A stretch of DNA of 64,000 nt, from positions 1,364,001-1,428,000 of the forward strand of contig OX637626.1 in the NCBI GenBank assembly GCA_951802195.1, given 5' to 3'. Below the pieces are notes generated by a model that searched no databases, was not told the DNA's origin, and worked only from the letters and a program-made list of their open reading frames with translations. Shown here piece after piece: positions 10,357 through 21,983 of the stretch (position 1 is the stretch's first letter; each line of letters opens with the position of its first letter). Position numbers and translations under genes: made by a program. Source of the stretch: Tausonia pullulans (lineage: Eukaryota > Basidiomycota > Tremellomycetes > Cystofilobasidiales > Mrakiaceae).

Positions 10357-13041
10357 ATGAGCAGAGTGTCAGGCGGGGATCCACATAGGTCGATCCTCCA
10401 AGGCCACGCTCTTCGAGCCCACCTCGAACCAGCCAACACAAGCGAGTACGCCGTCAAGCAGCGACTCAAGATCGTCCGCCAGGCCGACACCATCGCAGCC
10501 CTGCGGCCACTCGACAACCCAGCAGCCGCAGCCGCCACACATAACGAGAGCATTTTTACTACAGCACATGCCTTCTACACGACTCTCTATGAGCCCAAGC
10601 CGACGCCAGCTGCCGAGCACGCCAACGCCCTCCGATATGTCACCAACACACTCGACGACTCCCAGAGTCGGACCCTCGAGAAACCCTTCGAACCGGACGA
10701 GCTCAGGCGGGCTACGTTCAGATCGAACCGTAACAAGACACCAGGAAGCGACGGGATCCCCGTCGAGTTCTACCAGGCCACATGGGCTGTCGTCGGCCCG
10801 ATCCTCCTCAGTCTGCTGAACCTCGTTCCGGAGACAGGCCTCCGATCCGCCTCACAGCGCGAGGCCCATATCCATCTCATCTTCAAGAAGAAGGGAGATC
10901 GCGATCAGATTGCCAACTATCGTCCGATCTCGCTCATCAACGTTGACGCTCGCATCTTCTCCCTTGCCATCAACAGCCGCCTGCTCACCGTCGTGGACAC
11001 CCTCATCGACGGGGACCAGACAGGCTTCCTCCCTGGCCGCGACTCGGGTCGTAACATCTCCTCTCTTCAGCTCGCCATTGACGACGAAGACCTTTTGCCT
11101 GGCGTCCTCGCCCAAGTCGACTTTGAGAAGGCATACGACAGAGTATCGCACGACTTTGTTGGCCCCTGCCTCCGCCACATGGGGTTCGGCCCACGCGCCG
11201 CCGCGTGGATCACCTCAACGATGACCTCTCAGACTGCTCGCCTCATGATCAACGGATGGATGGGTCAAGCCATCGACATCCGGTCTGGTGTCCGACAGGG
11301 CGATCCCGCGGCACCGACGATCTTCGCCCTCCTTCTGGAGCCGCTGGCATGTATGCTCCGCCATCGCCTCCCACCGGCCAATCCGCCCCCTCTACATGAG
11401 CGGAAGGTCCTCCTCTTTGCAGACGATCTAAGTATCCGGTGTCGGACCTGGTCGGAGGTCGATGAGGCGACGGTCTGCCTCCGAGAGTACGAGAAAGCCG
11501 CAGCAAGCAAGATGAACTACCAGAAATCACTCCTCTATCCTCTAGGGTCATGCCGGACGGATGCGCCTACGATGTACCGCGAGTGGCGTGTCCAAACGCT
11601 TTCATTTGACTTCCTCGGCGTTCCATGCGGTCGCACGGTCAACGGGCCTGCTCACTGGCGAGAGATCATCGGCAAGCTGAAGGCTCGTCTTGCTCGCATC
11701 CCGCTGCACGACCTCCCTCTCCTTGCGCGATGCAACGTCATCAACCAGTACATCTACTCGAAGGTCATCTACCTGGACCGCTTCCTGCCGTGCCCAGACG
11801 ATATCCTGACAGACCTCGAGACAACGGCCTACAAGTCCCTCTACCGATCGAAACACCACGACGTCAGCAGGGAACGTCTAGAAACCCCTCGAGACCTCGG
11901 CGGCTTCGGCTTCACGCCACTCCGATTCCGGCTCATCAAAGCGCGAGCTCAGTGGGCGGGCGATGTGCTCTTCCACCCGGAGCTCCCCGCATCGATCCGC
12001 ATTCGCAAGCGCATCATCCATACCATGAGCCTCGATCCAGAAGCTTATAGAAAGCTGACTCGCACCATCTTCAGGGATGGAGAGTTCATCAGTGGACCCC
12101 GGCCCGCCAATTTCAGCTGGTTAGGCGTATTCCTTTCCCCAGTGGAAGGTCAATGGTTCTTCCCAGCCGTCTGGTGGAATGCCATCCCAAGGCTCCGAAG
12201 AGCTCTCCCTGCACGATGGCAGGCTTACCTCCGGGCATGGTTCGAAGAAATCAGCTTTGACATGAGCTACTGGAATCAAGACCGCTGGAGGAACACTGTC
12301 CACTGGATGTCTACGTTCGGTACAGATAGCCAGTTGCGGCTGGGTTTCCTCCCTACCCACACGAACCTTGGCCGGCTGAACGTCCCTCGTGAGCCCCACG
12401 GCGCACACAGTCGTACTCTAGCCAACCGCGACCTCATCACCCCAAAGGGATGGCAAGACCACTTTCCGGCGCTTACCAAGATCGATTGGAAGCGGCAGTG
12501 GTGCTTGCTCAAGGCCGTGTCCCGAGCGTCGCCCGAAGACGTCGACTTGGCCCACCGCTTCTCGCTGTACAGTCTTCACCCAGGAAAGCACACTGCTGCG
12601 CCATTCCTCGCCGACGGAACCGCTACGCCGCACAACAGGTCCAAGCGATGTGCGCTGTGCCTGACGGCCCCCGTCGAGTCCTTCTTCCACCTCTTCGACG
12701 AGCCGTGTCCCGTCGTGCGCGCTATCTGGTCGGCGGCTGCTGCACGTGCCTCGCCTTCGCTCCCCTCCTATCCTCCCTCCCTCCAGACGCTCGTCTGCCC
12801 GACACCGTCGCCGCCGAGGGCGGTCTTTCTCTTCCACTGCATCTTTGTAGCCCGGACATGGCGATTCGTCCGGAGGCGGAGGTACAGCAAGATCGCAGCC
12901 CTCGATCCTGTCACGGACGAGGAAATCCGCAAGATCGCGTCCACAATCCGACGGACACTCTGGCAGTCGAGTACGAGGTGGATGGCTGGCAGTGGCCAGA
13001 TGGCTGGTACTGCCCTCGGTGCCGCCATCGATCCTGGGTGA
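10357..13041 (+). CDS. LINE ORF2 remainder: reverse transcriptase with zf-RVT zinc knuckle
   Basis: An 894-codon uninterrupted frame from the first ATG; the true element frame began further upstream, so the ATG is only the first in the surviving part. RT blocks are complete: TPGSDGIPVEFYQ, HLIFKKKGDRDQIANYRPIS, QTGFLPGRDSGRNI, QVDFEKAYDRVSH, GVRQGDPAAPTIFALL, and the catalytic FADDLS. Near the C-terminus CALC-(x8)-H-(x5)-C forms the zinc-knuckle typical of LINE ORF2 (zf-RVT). No endonuclease and no RNase H are present. Absence of stops over 2.7 kb argues for a recent insertion. Without its endonuclease and promoter this copy is unlikely to move by itself. Confidence 0.9.
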   Translation: MSRVSGGDPHRSILQGHALRAHLEPANTSEYAVKQRLKIVRQADTIAALRPLDNPAAAAATHNESIFTTAHAFYTTLYEPKPTPAAEHANALRYVTNTLDDSQSRTLEKPFEPDELRRATFRSNRNKTPGSDGIPVEFYQATWAVVGPILLSLLNLVPETGLRSASQREAHIHLIFKKKGDRDQIANYRPISLINVDARIFSLAINSRLLTVVDTLIDGDQTGFLPGRDSGRNISSLQLAIDDEDLLPGVLAQVDFEKAYDRVSHDFVGPCLRHMGFGPRAAAWITSTMTSQTARLMINGWMGQAIDIRSGVRQGDPAAPTIFALLLEPLACMLRHRLPPANPPPLHERKVLLFADDLSIRCRTWSEVDEATVCLREYEKAAASKMNYQKSLLYPLGSCRTDAPTMYREWRVQTLSFDFLGVPCGRTVNGPAHWREIIGKLKARLARIPLHDLPLLARCNVINQYIYSKVIYLDRFLPCPDDILTDLETTAYKSLYRSKHHDVSRERLETPRDLGGFGFTPLRFRLIKARAQWAGDVLFHPELPASIRIRKRIIHTMSLDPEAYRKLTRTIFRDGEFISGPRPANFSWLGVFLSPVEGQWFFPAVWWNAIPRLRRALPARWQAYLRAWFEEISFDMSYWNQDRWRNTVHWMSTFGTDSQLRLGFLPTHTNLGRLNVPREPHGAHSRTLANRDLITPKGWQDHFPALTKIDWKRQWCLLKAVSRASPEDVDLAHRFSLYSLHPGKHTAAPFLADGTATPHNRSKRCALCLTAPVESFFHLFDEPCPVVRAIWSAAAARASPSLPSYPPSLQTLVCPTPSPPRAVFLFHCIFVARTWRFVRRRRYSKIAALDPVTDEEIRKIASTIRRTLWQSSTRWMAGSGQMAGTALGAAIDPG

Positions 13042-13200
13042 ACAGCAGGTCAGGGATGGAGAAGTATGGCTAGACTATAGACCATAGCCACCGCTTGAAT
13101 TAGCCGGACATTTTGATATCTTACCTTTTTCTAATGGGCCTATGTCCATAACCCATCCTTTGTTTTCCTTCTACCCCTACTTTCATTTTCGCTTTCCTTC

Positions 13201-13377
13201 TATCTAGCTACGAATCACCATCTCTCATAGGGTTACCTCGTTCTCTACGTATAACTCATGACTTAAATACAAAAAAAAAAGTTCGTATCTAGCTACGAAT
13301 CACCATCTCTCATTGGGTTACCTCGTCCTTGACGTATGACTCGTGACTTACCCTTTTAAAAAAATAAAAATAAAAAG
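13201..13377 (+). repeat. Two tandem units in the LINE 3' tail
   Basis: Two copies, period about 85 bp, each opening with tatctagctacgaatcacca and containing ggttacctcg, and each closing in an A-rich stretch (around 13271-13280 and 13358-13377). They differ at scattered positions. Tandem 3' units of this kind are known in LINE tails. Confidence 0.75.
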
Positions 13378-13385
13378 CACGTCCA

Positions 13386-13715
13386 TCTCACGAACGATGA
13401 ATGACATCCGCAAGATCGCGTCTACGATCCGGCAGACACACTGGCAGTCGAGCATGAGGTGGATGGCTGACGGTGGCCAGATGGCTGGTACTGCTGTCGG
13501 CGCCATCGTCGGTCCTACGTGAAAGCAGGTCAGGGGTGGTGGAGTATGGTTAGACCAAATATCATAGCCACCTCTCGATATAGCTGGTCATCTTGACATG
13601 TACTTTTAGATCTCCCTTAACCCACCCCCTCTTAATTCCTACATCTGTCATATCCAAACAACGCTCTTTACCATGAAAATGGTACCTCCTTTAATGGGCC
13701 TATGTCCATACCTGT
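13386..13715 (+). mobile_element. 3' fragment of a second, related LINE copy
   Basis: From about 13386 the sequence repeats, at roughly 80-90% by eye, the end of the LINE frame and its 3' region (atccgcaagatcgcg, then agatggctggtactgc), and later has ttaatgggcctatgtccata, which also occurs at 13134 in the first copy. Only the last 40 codons or so are represented, so it is severely 5'-truncated. It differs from the first copy by substitutions and by an extra stretch of about 90 bp before the shared end motif, so the two are related, not identical. Confidence 0.75.
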
Positions 13716-15167
13716 GAGGCTCTCACGGATTTACCACATAGACTCTGCGCCTTTGTTGGCTGTCAGCAACTTGCGGACAGACCCGCCACCTCGGTTCCGC
13801 GCCTGCGTACATCGACCTAGCTTACCCGGATCCCACACCTTTAGCCACTCTTCAGCCACTCTGTCACACACTCTTTGTTATTTTCCCCTCTAGTCCAGAT
13901 AACGCTCGGTTCGTTGTACCTTTTGATCTGCACTCTGACTATCATTTGCATTCGACAAACCTGCCCAAGACCTCGAAGCGAGCCTGTGTCACTGCCAGCA
14001 CTTCAATCTACTACTCACCTACGCCCCTCTTCTGACTCATCCTCCCCAGCCCTCGACCCTTGGGCCAATCCTATCATCATGATAGTGATGGCATGGCTGA
14101 GGGATGAGGGGCGTTGAGGAGGGGTGGCGGTCGATCGTTTGGACGGCCGACGTGTGATTCTGGACTGCTCCTCCCCTTTTATCTCCACCCTCGCGATTCC
14201 TCATTTTGATCTGTCTTCCATCCATTAGCATTATCATCTTTTACCCTCCCCCCCCTCCCATCTGTGTATTCTCCTCCCTCCCTCTCGCCGTCTCTCAGAG
14301 GGCATATTGACCTTTACGCTTGATCCGAAATCTAGAAAACAAATACAAATAAGATGAACCATGGACAGGCCCGCTTACCCCGATCTGACGCCTAGGACGA
14401 GGGGCTCTATCTCGACGCTAAGTATCGGGACGTGCGGCCTTAGAAGAGTCCTCCGCCCCCCCCAACAACTGGACGGTCGATATACATATATTTGCGGATG
14501 ATTCGATGCTGGGAAAACAACAAAACCTGGCATGGCCGAACAGGAAGGAGAAAAAGGTCAAGAGTCAAGCACGCGTGTCTGCGGGAGAACGACTTGGTCC
14601 GACGCGTGGCCCTTTGCGCTGGGACTTTCGCGGTCGCCTCGCGCCGCCTTCAAGAGGGCTTGTTTTCCTCTCTTGCTCGTTTCCCTATCGCTCCCACCTT
14701 CTCGGCCACACGAATCCCTCCTCACACTCCTCGTCCGTCCTGCTCTCCCTTCTCCCGCTCAATACTCCCATCCGATACCGCAACCAGCCTTGCTGACATC
14801 CTATCTACCTTCCCCTTCTTCCTCCCTCCCCTCTCGCCCACCTCTCCCGTCGTTCCCTGCCGCCCTCGGACCTCGTCCTCCCATCTTGCCGCCCCTCGCG
14901 TTCACCCAATCCGTCCCTCTCCCCCCTCATCCGCTCCTTATTGCTTTCTCATGCTCCTCTACTGCTCCCTGCATCTCGGCCACTTTGGCCTCTCGCTGTC
15001 ACCCGTGTGATTTCGCCCCCCTTTCCGCTCTGTCGCGTCTCCACCGCCCTCTCTTTCTCAATCCATCAATCCACCCTCCCACCCTCCCACCCTCCTTCGC
15101 TTCCTTCTTACCCTGCCCCTATACTTGGTCGCATCCACCCCCACTCTGCTCGAACCACCAATAGATA
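13716..15167. other. Intergenic region upstream of alpha-tubulin
   Basis: No gene is seen. The first half (13716-14500) is unremarkable apart from short C/T runs. The second half grades into the pyrimidine-rich tubulin promoter listed separately. Confidence 0.5.
14690..15160 (+). promoter_or_regulatory. Long C/T-rich tract before the alpha-tubulin start
   Basis: For about 470 bases directly upstream of the ATG the plus strand is strongly C/T-biased, with few purine runs. Such CT-rich blocks are known before highly expressed fungal genes, around the transcription start and 5' UTR. The assignment is by composition and position only. Confidence 0.5.
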
Positions 15168-17315
15168 ATGCGTGAAGGTGAGGCCAACCTTCAACTCAAT
15201 CCCCCTTCTCTTTCCCTGATCCGCTCCTCGCACCCGCGCCCTCTTTTCTTCTCTGGGAGCTCGCTCGCTGACTACCGTCGTCCTCGCTCGCCCTCTCCCA
15301 GTCATTTCCATCCACGTCGGACAGGCTGGTGTCCAGATCGGAAACGCCTGGTTCGGTTACATTGCTTTCCGCGACTTTCCTTGGTTCTTCCACTGACTGA
15401 GCTCGTCCTATCTGCTCCTTGAACACCTCTCCCTCGTCTTCCTCGACGCGCCCTCGGTCCTCCATCAGCTGGGAGCTCTACACTCTCGAACACGGCCTCA
15501 GCGTGGGTCCTTGTCTAGCGTTCGAGGAGAAACGACGCGTTCTGCGCGGTCGCGTCCGCGAGGGGCTCGAGCCCTCTGGCGGACGCGCCGAACAACAATG
15601 CCCGTCGTCGCGGCGCGCGCGCGCGCGCTTCATCAACAATGCTGACATGGCTCCTATCACTTCCCTTTCAGCCCGACGGTCGCCTCATGGAGGGTTCTCC
15701 TTCGGCCAACGATGATGGTTTCTCAACCTTCTTCTCCGAGACCGGCTCGGGCAAGCACGTCCCTCGTTCGCTCTACGTGCGCTCTCCTTTCCTCATCTCC
15801 GACCAGTGTTTGAGAGCTAATGTCTCGCTGTCGAACGCGCACACGCACTCCTCAGGTTGACCTCGAGCCCAACGTCATCGACGAGGTCCGCACCGGAGCC
15901 TACAAGTCGCTCTTCCACCCCCAGACCCTTATCTCGGGCAAGGAGGACGCCGCCAACAACTGTGAGTCCGCGTCCGTCTGTCGGGCAAAGGTCCTTGTCT
16001 AATATCAACTCGATGTTTCTTCGTTTCTTAGACGCCCGTGGTCACTACACCGTCGGAAAGGAGCTCATCGACACCGTTCTCGACCGTGTCCGCAACCTCG
16101 CCGACAACTGTTCGGGTCTCCAGGGTTTCTTCGTCTTCCACTCGTTCGGTGGAGGAACTGGATCCGGTTTCGGAGCTCTCCTCCTCGAGCGCCTCTCGAC
16201 CGATTACGGCAAGAAGTCCAAGCTCGAGTTCTCTGTCTACCCGGCCCCCAAGGTCTCCAACTCTGTTGTTGAGCCTTACAACTCGGTGCTCACCACTCAC
16301 ACCACGCTCGAGCACTCTGACTGCTCCTTCATGGTCGACAACGAGGCGTGCGTCGTGGTCTTCTCTGTCTCCTCACAATTTCCAACCGAGCTTGGACTGA
16401 CCTCACTCTCACTTTTCCACATAGCATCTACGAGATCTGCCGCCGCAACCTTGGCATCCAGTCGCCGACGTACACCAACCTCAACAGGCTTATCGCCCAG
16501 GTCGTCTCGTCCATTACCGCGTCCCTCCGGTTCGACGGATCCCTCAATGTCGATCTCAACGAGTTCCAGACCAACTTGGTTCCCTTCCCGCGTATCCACT
16601 TCCCCCTCGCGACGTACGCGCCTATCCTCTCGGCGGACAAGGCCTACCACGAGCAGAATTCGGTCTCGGAGATGACTTACTCGTGCTTCGAGTCGTCGAA
16701 CCAGATGGTCAAGTGCGACCCCCGCCAGGGCAAGTACATGGCCTGCTGCCTCCTTTACCGTGGAGATGTCGTCCCTAAGGACTGCAACGCCGCCATTGCG
16801 TCGATCAAGACCAAGCGCACCGTGAGTTTTGTGACGGCTGTTTGCTCTTGGCCACCCTAGGAGCTCAAAGATCGATCCCACCCATCCTCCAGATTCAATT
16901 CGTCGACTGGTGCCCGACTGGTTTCAAGCTCGGAATCTGCAACGAGCCCCCCGCCCTCGTCCCCGGCGGCGACACTGCTAAAGTCTCGCGCTCGCTCTGC
17001 ATGCTTTCCAACACCACCGCCATTGCCTCCGCCTGGGCCAGGCTCGACCAGAAGTTCGACCTCCTTTACTCCAAGAGGGCTTTCGTCCACTGGTATGTCG
17101 GAGAGGTAAGTAACAACCGTCTTTCGGCGCTGCTTCGACTATCGCTACTGTCTTTTGACGCTGACTCCGCCCCGGTCGTCTTCCCATCTCCCCAGGGCAT
17201 GGAGGAGGGAGAGTTCTCCGAGGCTCGCGAGGACCTCGCTGCTCTCGAGAAGGATTACGAAGAGGTCGGCGTTGACTCTGCCGACGGTGACGAGCTCGAG
17301 GAGGGCGAGTTCTGA
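15168..17315 (+). CDS. TUB1: Alpha-tubulin
   Basis: Structural subunit of microtubules; binds the non-exchangeable GTP. Nine exons are read with consistent phases. Exon 1 is just ATGCGTGAAG (10 nt), joined to [17 protein letters not shown], then [43 protein letters not shown], the GTP-binding glycine loop [49 protein letters not shown], and the C-terminal helix region [18 protein letters not shown]. Lys40-bearing segment is not conserved as acetylatable in this stretch. The acidic tail ends EEGEF, so the last residue is Phe, as in yeast Tub1, not Tyr. Codon use is strongly biased to C-ending codons, as expected for high expression. Confidence 0.97.
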
Positions 17316-18799
17316 GCAGCTCGTACTCCCGGGGTTGCAAATTAACTTGGTTCACGACTTGATCGCCCTTTCTTTGATCCATTTCTCCCTACTTTCCCAC
17401 CTCCCCTCCGCCTTCCCTCCTGGTCCTCAGTCTTTCCATTTTGCCTTTTCCACCCCTATTATACGTTCACTTGAACACTTGCTGTTCTCCCTCACGCGGA
17501 AAGTAAGCACGAAGAAAGGAAGGCTGGATGGATAGCTACGCTTGGTTGACTGTTACAGCTGTGTCCGGGTCTCGAGATGGCCGGTAGAAAGCAGCTGATA
17601 GAGGGTCTAGATTGAGTAGATCGCGAGAGCGAGGCAGCAAGGAACCAGCAGGGATGCCGCCTCCTGCACGCTGCATGGCAGGTGCTCGTCACGATGCCAC
17701 AGCTCTTCCTGCAGCGGGTAAATGGGACGAGGTTTATCCGGTGCAGACTTGCAGGCCTTTCGTATGTATATGAACTGATTGAGCGTCCTTAGCGACGCAA
17801 CGGTCGTGTGCCGCCCTTCGCGCAGTCGCATAAAACGACGTTGTACAGCGCACGTCACTGTGGCGATAATCCACTTGAACTCTTGTCTCCAAGGTACCGA
17901 TCTACTGAAAAAACCGAGTACGACTCTGTCATCGGCATGAACGATCTCGTTGGGCGGACAATCGAACCAAACAAAGGTTGAGCAGGTAGGTCCTTCCCTT
18001 CGGCTGGTGGCCTTCGGCTGGTGGAGAGTACCGGACTTTGGATCGTCAACAGCACATTCAGAAGACAAGCAGTGCCAGTCATCTGGATCATCTTATCTTC
18101 CACGACGTCAAAGACCGCCCGCTGTCAAGAGGGGGGGGGGGGGGGGGGAAGAGGATTGGAAGGGAGGTGCTGGGCTCGATGATGCATGCATGCAAGCAGG
18201 GCGCGATGAGGCTGATCCCAGGTTCTTGCTCTGTCCTGAATCATTGTTTCCTGTAGCCACCAGCTCAACCCGATCCTGGCCCGCTCTTTCTCCCCCCGCG
18301 CGAGGGCCAGGATCGAGACCCCGAACATCCACAGCCGGACTCGGCCGTCATCCCTTTCGCTTTCTGGCCAACCCAACCGAGAGCGAACGAAGCCGTTCAG
18401 CCACCGAGCCTTCGCCAACGCCCACCCCCCTCTTCCGATCCTCCTCGAAATCGTTGCTCGCCGGGCCAGACGACGACGACCACGTTCTCCTCCCCCTCGC
18501 CACGCCCTCTGTCGTCACCACCCGCTCACCTGTATCGGCGGTGCTCTTCCCTCTTCTCGTCGTTCCCCTACCGTCTTAGTTTCATCCCTTACCACTCCTC
18601 CACCTCTCGCTCGCCGAATCGCTGTCTCCGCAAGCCCGATCGATCTTCGAGTCCGGCCATCGGCTCGGCCCTCCCCCGACTCGTCACTCTCTCGACCTCA
18701 ACCTCGCCTCCTTCCCGACTCTGTCTCTTCTTGCCTCCACCTTCGACTTGACTTCTACGCGTCGTCCACGACCTCGTGCTGTCTAAGGCCGTTCCTCCT
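17316..18799. other. Intergenic region between TUB1 and the RING-LON gene
   Basis: Contains the tubulin 3' flank and the promoter of the next gene. A pure G run of 18 bases lies at 18131-18148. A minus-strand frame at 17607-18068 has no ATG near its start and no recognisable motif. From 18240 the plus strand becomes C/T-rich toward the start at 18800. Confidence 0.5.
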
Positions 18800-21700
18800 A
18801 TGTCGCTCGCCGCTTCCTCTTCGACTCCAACACCCCCTTTGCTGGCCTCTTCGCCGTCGTCGTCGCTGTCTTCGTCCTGTCTGCCGCCTTCGTCACCCGA
18901 TGCCTCGCACGCAGCTAGCAGCGTCGTTCTGTCACCCAGCTCACAAGCAGATACATCACGGACGCGGTCCACTGACGCGGTGGCGAGCAGCAGTCGCAAC
19001 ACGAACGGTGGTGAGGAGGAGCATGAGGAGGACGACTGTGGCAGCCGCGTTGTAGCCTCCATGCCCGCACGGGATCGGCCCACGCGCGAGGAGGGTGTCG
19101 CTTCCGCCGTAGCGACTACGAGAGAGGACCATGAATGCGACGAGGACGAGAACAGCTCTCACTTGAGCCCTGCCGAGCGTTCTGCCCGATGGAAGGTTGT
19201 CCGGGACTCGCTCACCTGGTACGTCGCGCTCGAGATAGTTGCCTGTTTCTCAGCAAAGAAGAGGGGCGCGCGCACGCGGAGGTCTCCGTCGTCTCCTCGG
19301 CTCGATCCGAGGCCGATTCCAAGCCGAGGCGAGGCAGGAGCTTCGCGTGTCCTCGATCTCCCCTTTTCCTCTTCTCCTTCTTTCCGCCACGAGGTTCCTC
19401 TTTAATTTTTTTTCCTGTCTGATCTCACATCTGGTTGTAATCATTGATCGATCTCCTCTCGCTGACCGTTTTATTCTTTGCTGCAAATCTTCAGTCCTCT
19501 TTGCCCATCTCAGGGTCTCCTTTCGTGCCCTCTCACCCTCCCCTGCGGACATACCATCTGCCTCTCCCATCCCTCCTCATCCGCCCTTGATCAGCAACGG
19601 TGTCCTCTCCCCTCATGCAACTTCACCACCAACTCTCCGCTCCCTCTTCTCGTCCAGCGTCGGCCTGATGTGATTGTTGGCAAGCTCATTGCGCTAGTCC
19701 GGGAGCACGACGCCATCCAGGCCATCCAGGTCCGCCGTCAGGTCGGCCTCGATACGGACGACGACGACGCTGCTGTCGACGGGTCCGATCAGCTCCTCGT
19801 CATCCAGACATCATCTTCCTCCTCCGTCTGCTCTTCCGAAGATGACGCCGACGAGGATAACCCCTCGCCAGATTGGACTTCGAGCGCTATTAAGACAATC
19901 CCGCCAGATCCTCCGAGCTCGCCTCCGATCTTGCCATCGAAACCCAAACGAACTCGGCGGCTCAGCTCCACCGAGATCAGATCTCCGTTCAGCACCCAGG
20001 CCTCTTCCTCTTCCTCCGCCTCCGTTGCTGGCGCTCCTCGGATGACTCGTCCCACCTCCGACTCGCGGTTCTCCTCCCTCGCCTCGAGGATCTCCACGCC
20101 TCGGTCTCGCGCGCAAGCTGCAGCCCGCCCCTTGCCCACATCGGCGTTACCTACTGCCGTTCAACTTCTCCTTCGTGATGGTCCAGACGGGGAGCGACGG
20201 CGGGACAAGGAGCTTTTGGGCCTCGTCGAGTGCGATGTGTGCACGATGCTTCTCTTCGAACCGGTGACGACATGCTGCGGACATGTACGTTTAGTGTTCT
20301 CCTGAGCAGTCCGGCCTGAACCATCCCACACATGCTGAGCTGCCCTATCTCTCCGCCGTACTCTGCCGTAGACGTTCTGCCGCAAGTGCATTGCGCGCTC
20401 GCTTGAGCATTCGATGATGTGCCCACTCTGTCGTTCAGAGCTGGCCATCGTCCCGGGCCAGGTCCTCGCTCTCAACAAAGTCATTCAGTCCATCCGTGCG
20501 TACGCGATTGGGTCGTGCTTCCTTTGTCTCCTTGCTGTTTAGACTGACGCTGGACGAACTCGCAGTCGTGACGGCGTTCACTGCAGAATACGAGGAACGG
20601 TGCCTTGGTGTGGAGCAGGCCGAGCGCGAAGCCCGGATGAACACGCCGCTCTTCATTTGTACGCTCGCCTTCCCGACAATGCCGACGATCCTCCACATCT
20701 TTGAGCCTCGGTCGGTCTCTCGAACTTCTCTAACCTTCGCTGCGCCCCCTGGAAACTGATTTTCACCACCCCCCTTTAGCTACCGCCTGATGATTCGTCG
20801 ATGTATCGAGTCGCCATCCCCTCGCTTTGGTATGGTTCTTCCGGCTCGGGCGGGTGGCGCGAGCGAGTACGGCACAATGCTCGAGATTCGAAGTGTGCAG
20901 ATGCTTCCCGATGGGCGAAGCATGATAGAGACAATCGGCAGTTGGCGCTTTCGAGTCAAAGACACGTGCAGCTTGGATGGCTACGCCGTCGGCAACATCG
21001 AGAGGTCAGTAGCGCGTACTACGTCCCTCGAATGACCTAGCTGACATTCAGATGTTGCACAGGTTTGATGACATATCGCCGGAAGATGAGGCCGAGCTTG
21101 AAAGAGTCGCCGTCGCTCGTGGAGCTGCGCGACACACATCAACATCGTCAACGGGATCGACAAGTCAGCAGGTCCGCAGAGAGGAGGGCGCTCCTCCTTT
21201 CTCGATGGAGGTGCCCTTGTCGACGACTCCTACTCCCGCGGAGACTGCGCCTGCGGTGGTCTCTGGTCTCATCCGGTCTGCGTCGTCTCACTCGCTCCCA
21301 CCTCCTCCTCCCCATGCCTCTTCCTCTTCCTCCGCTACGGCCACAGCTGCGCCTTCTTCCTCATCTGCCTCTTCGACGTCGACCCCGCCGGCCTACGTCC
21401 CCTTGACCAGCAACCCGGCAGACCTCTCGACCGCGGAGCTCATGGCGATCTGCGAGTCGTTCATCGACCAGCTTCGGTCGGGATCGGCGCCATGGCTTCT
21501 CCAACGACTCAACAACACGTACGGGCCCATACCCTCGGATCCGGTCCTCTGCGGCTACTGGATGGCTTCGGTGTGGCCCCCTTTCTCTACTATGCTTACG
21601 TTAAAATGGCGCGAGCAATCGCGTGCCTGCTTGTGGACAAAGACTAACCAAAACGCCGGGTTGCGTCTGTGCAGGTCATTCCAATCGACGAATATGAAAA

Positions 21701-21951
21701 GTCAAAACTGCTTCCGATCCGATCCCCCCGTCTTCGGCTGGCACTCATCGTGCACTGGGTCGAGCAGCTTCGGAGCAGCTGGTGGTTCTCAAGGCAAGTC
21801 CGTCGAGGCGGTGTCGGAGGCTCGCTCTGGGACATGCTTTCGGGCGGAGGCGGGGGCGGGGGACGGATCCCGTAGGTCCCGACCCTGTCTGTCCTCCCTG
21901 CGCCTCTCTTCAGTCGTCGGCCGGGGGGACTCGGTTGAGCAACTTTCCTGA

Positions 21952-21983
<32 letters not shown>

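Larger units (their letters stand above)
10090..13380 (+). mobile_element. Non-LTR retrotransposon (LINE), 5'-truncated, RT frame intact
   Basis: A LINE copy whose 5' part, including the apurinic endonuclease, is missing. The open frame is already running right after the tRNA gene (no stop from 10063 on) and becomes recognisably LINE-like at GPGSYKIGTHLL (about 10168), the linker that normally follows the endonuclease. It carries reverse transcriptase and a C-terminal zinc knuckle, ends its frame at 13041, and has a 3' region closing with two tandem repeat units and A-rich tracts at 13271-13280 and 13358-13377. RT wording (NYRPISLINVD, QVDFEKAYDR) suggests an L1/Tx1-like clade, with low confidence. 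The exact 5' junction is not visible; flanking target-site duplications were not found. Confidence 0.85.

Noticed and set aside
12450-13073. A second plus-strand frame of 207 codons within the LINE
   Set aside because: It overlaps the RT frame in another phase and has Arg/Pro-rich shadow composition.
17607-18068. A 153-codon minus-strand frame between TUB1 and the RING-LON gene
   Set aside because: It lacks an ATG at its start, has no recognisable motif and no supporting splice sites.
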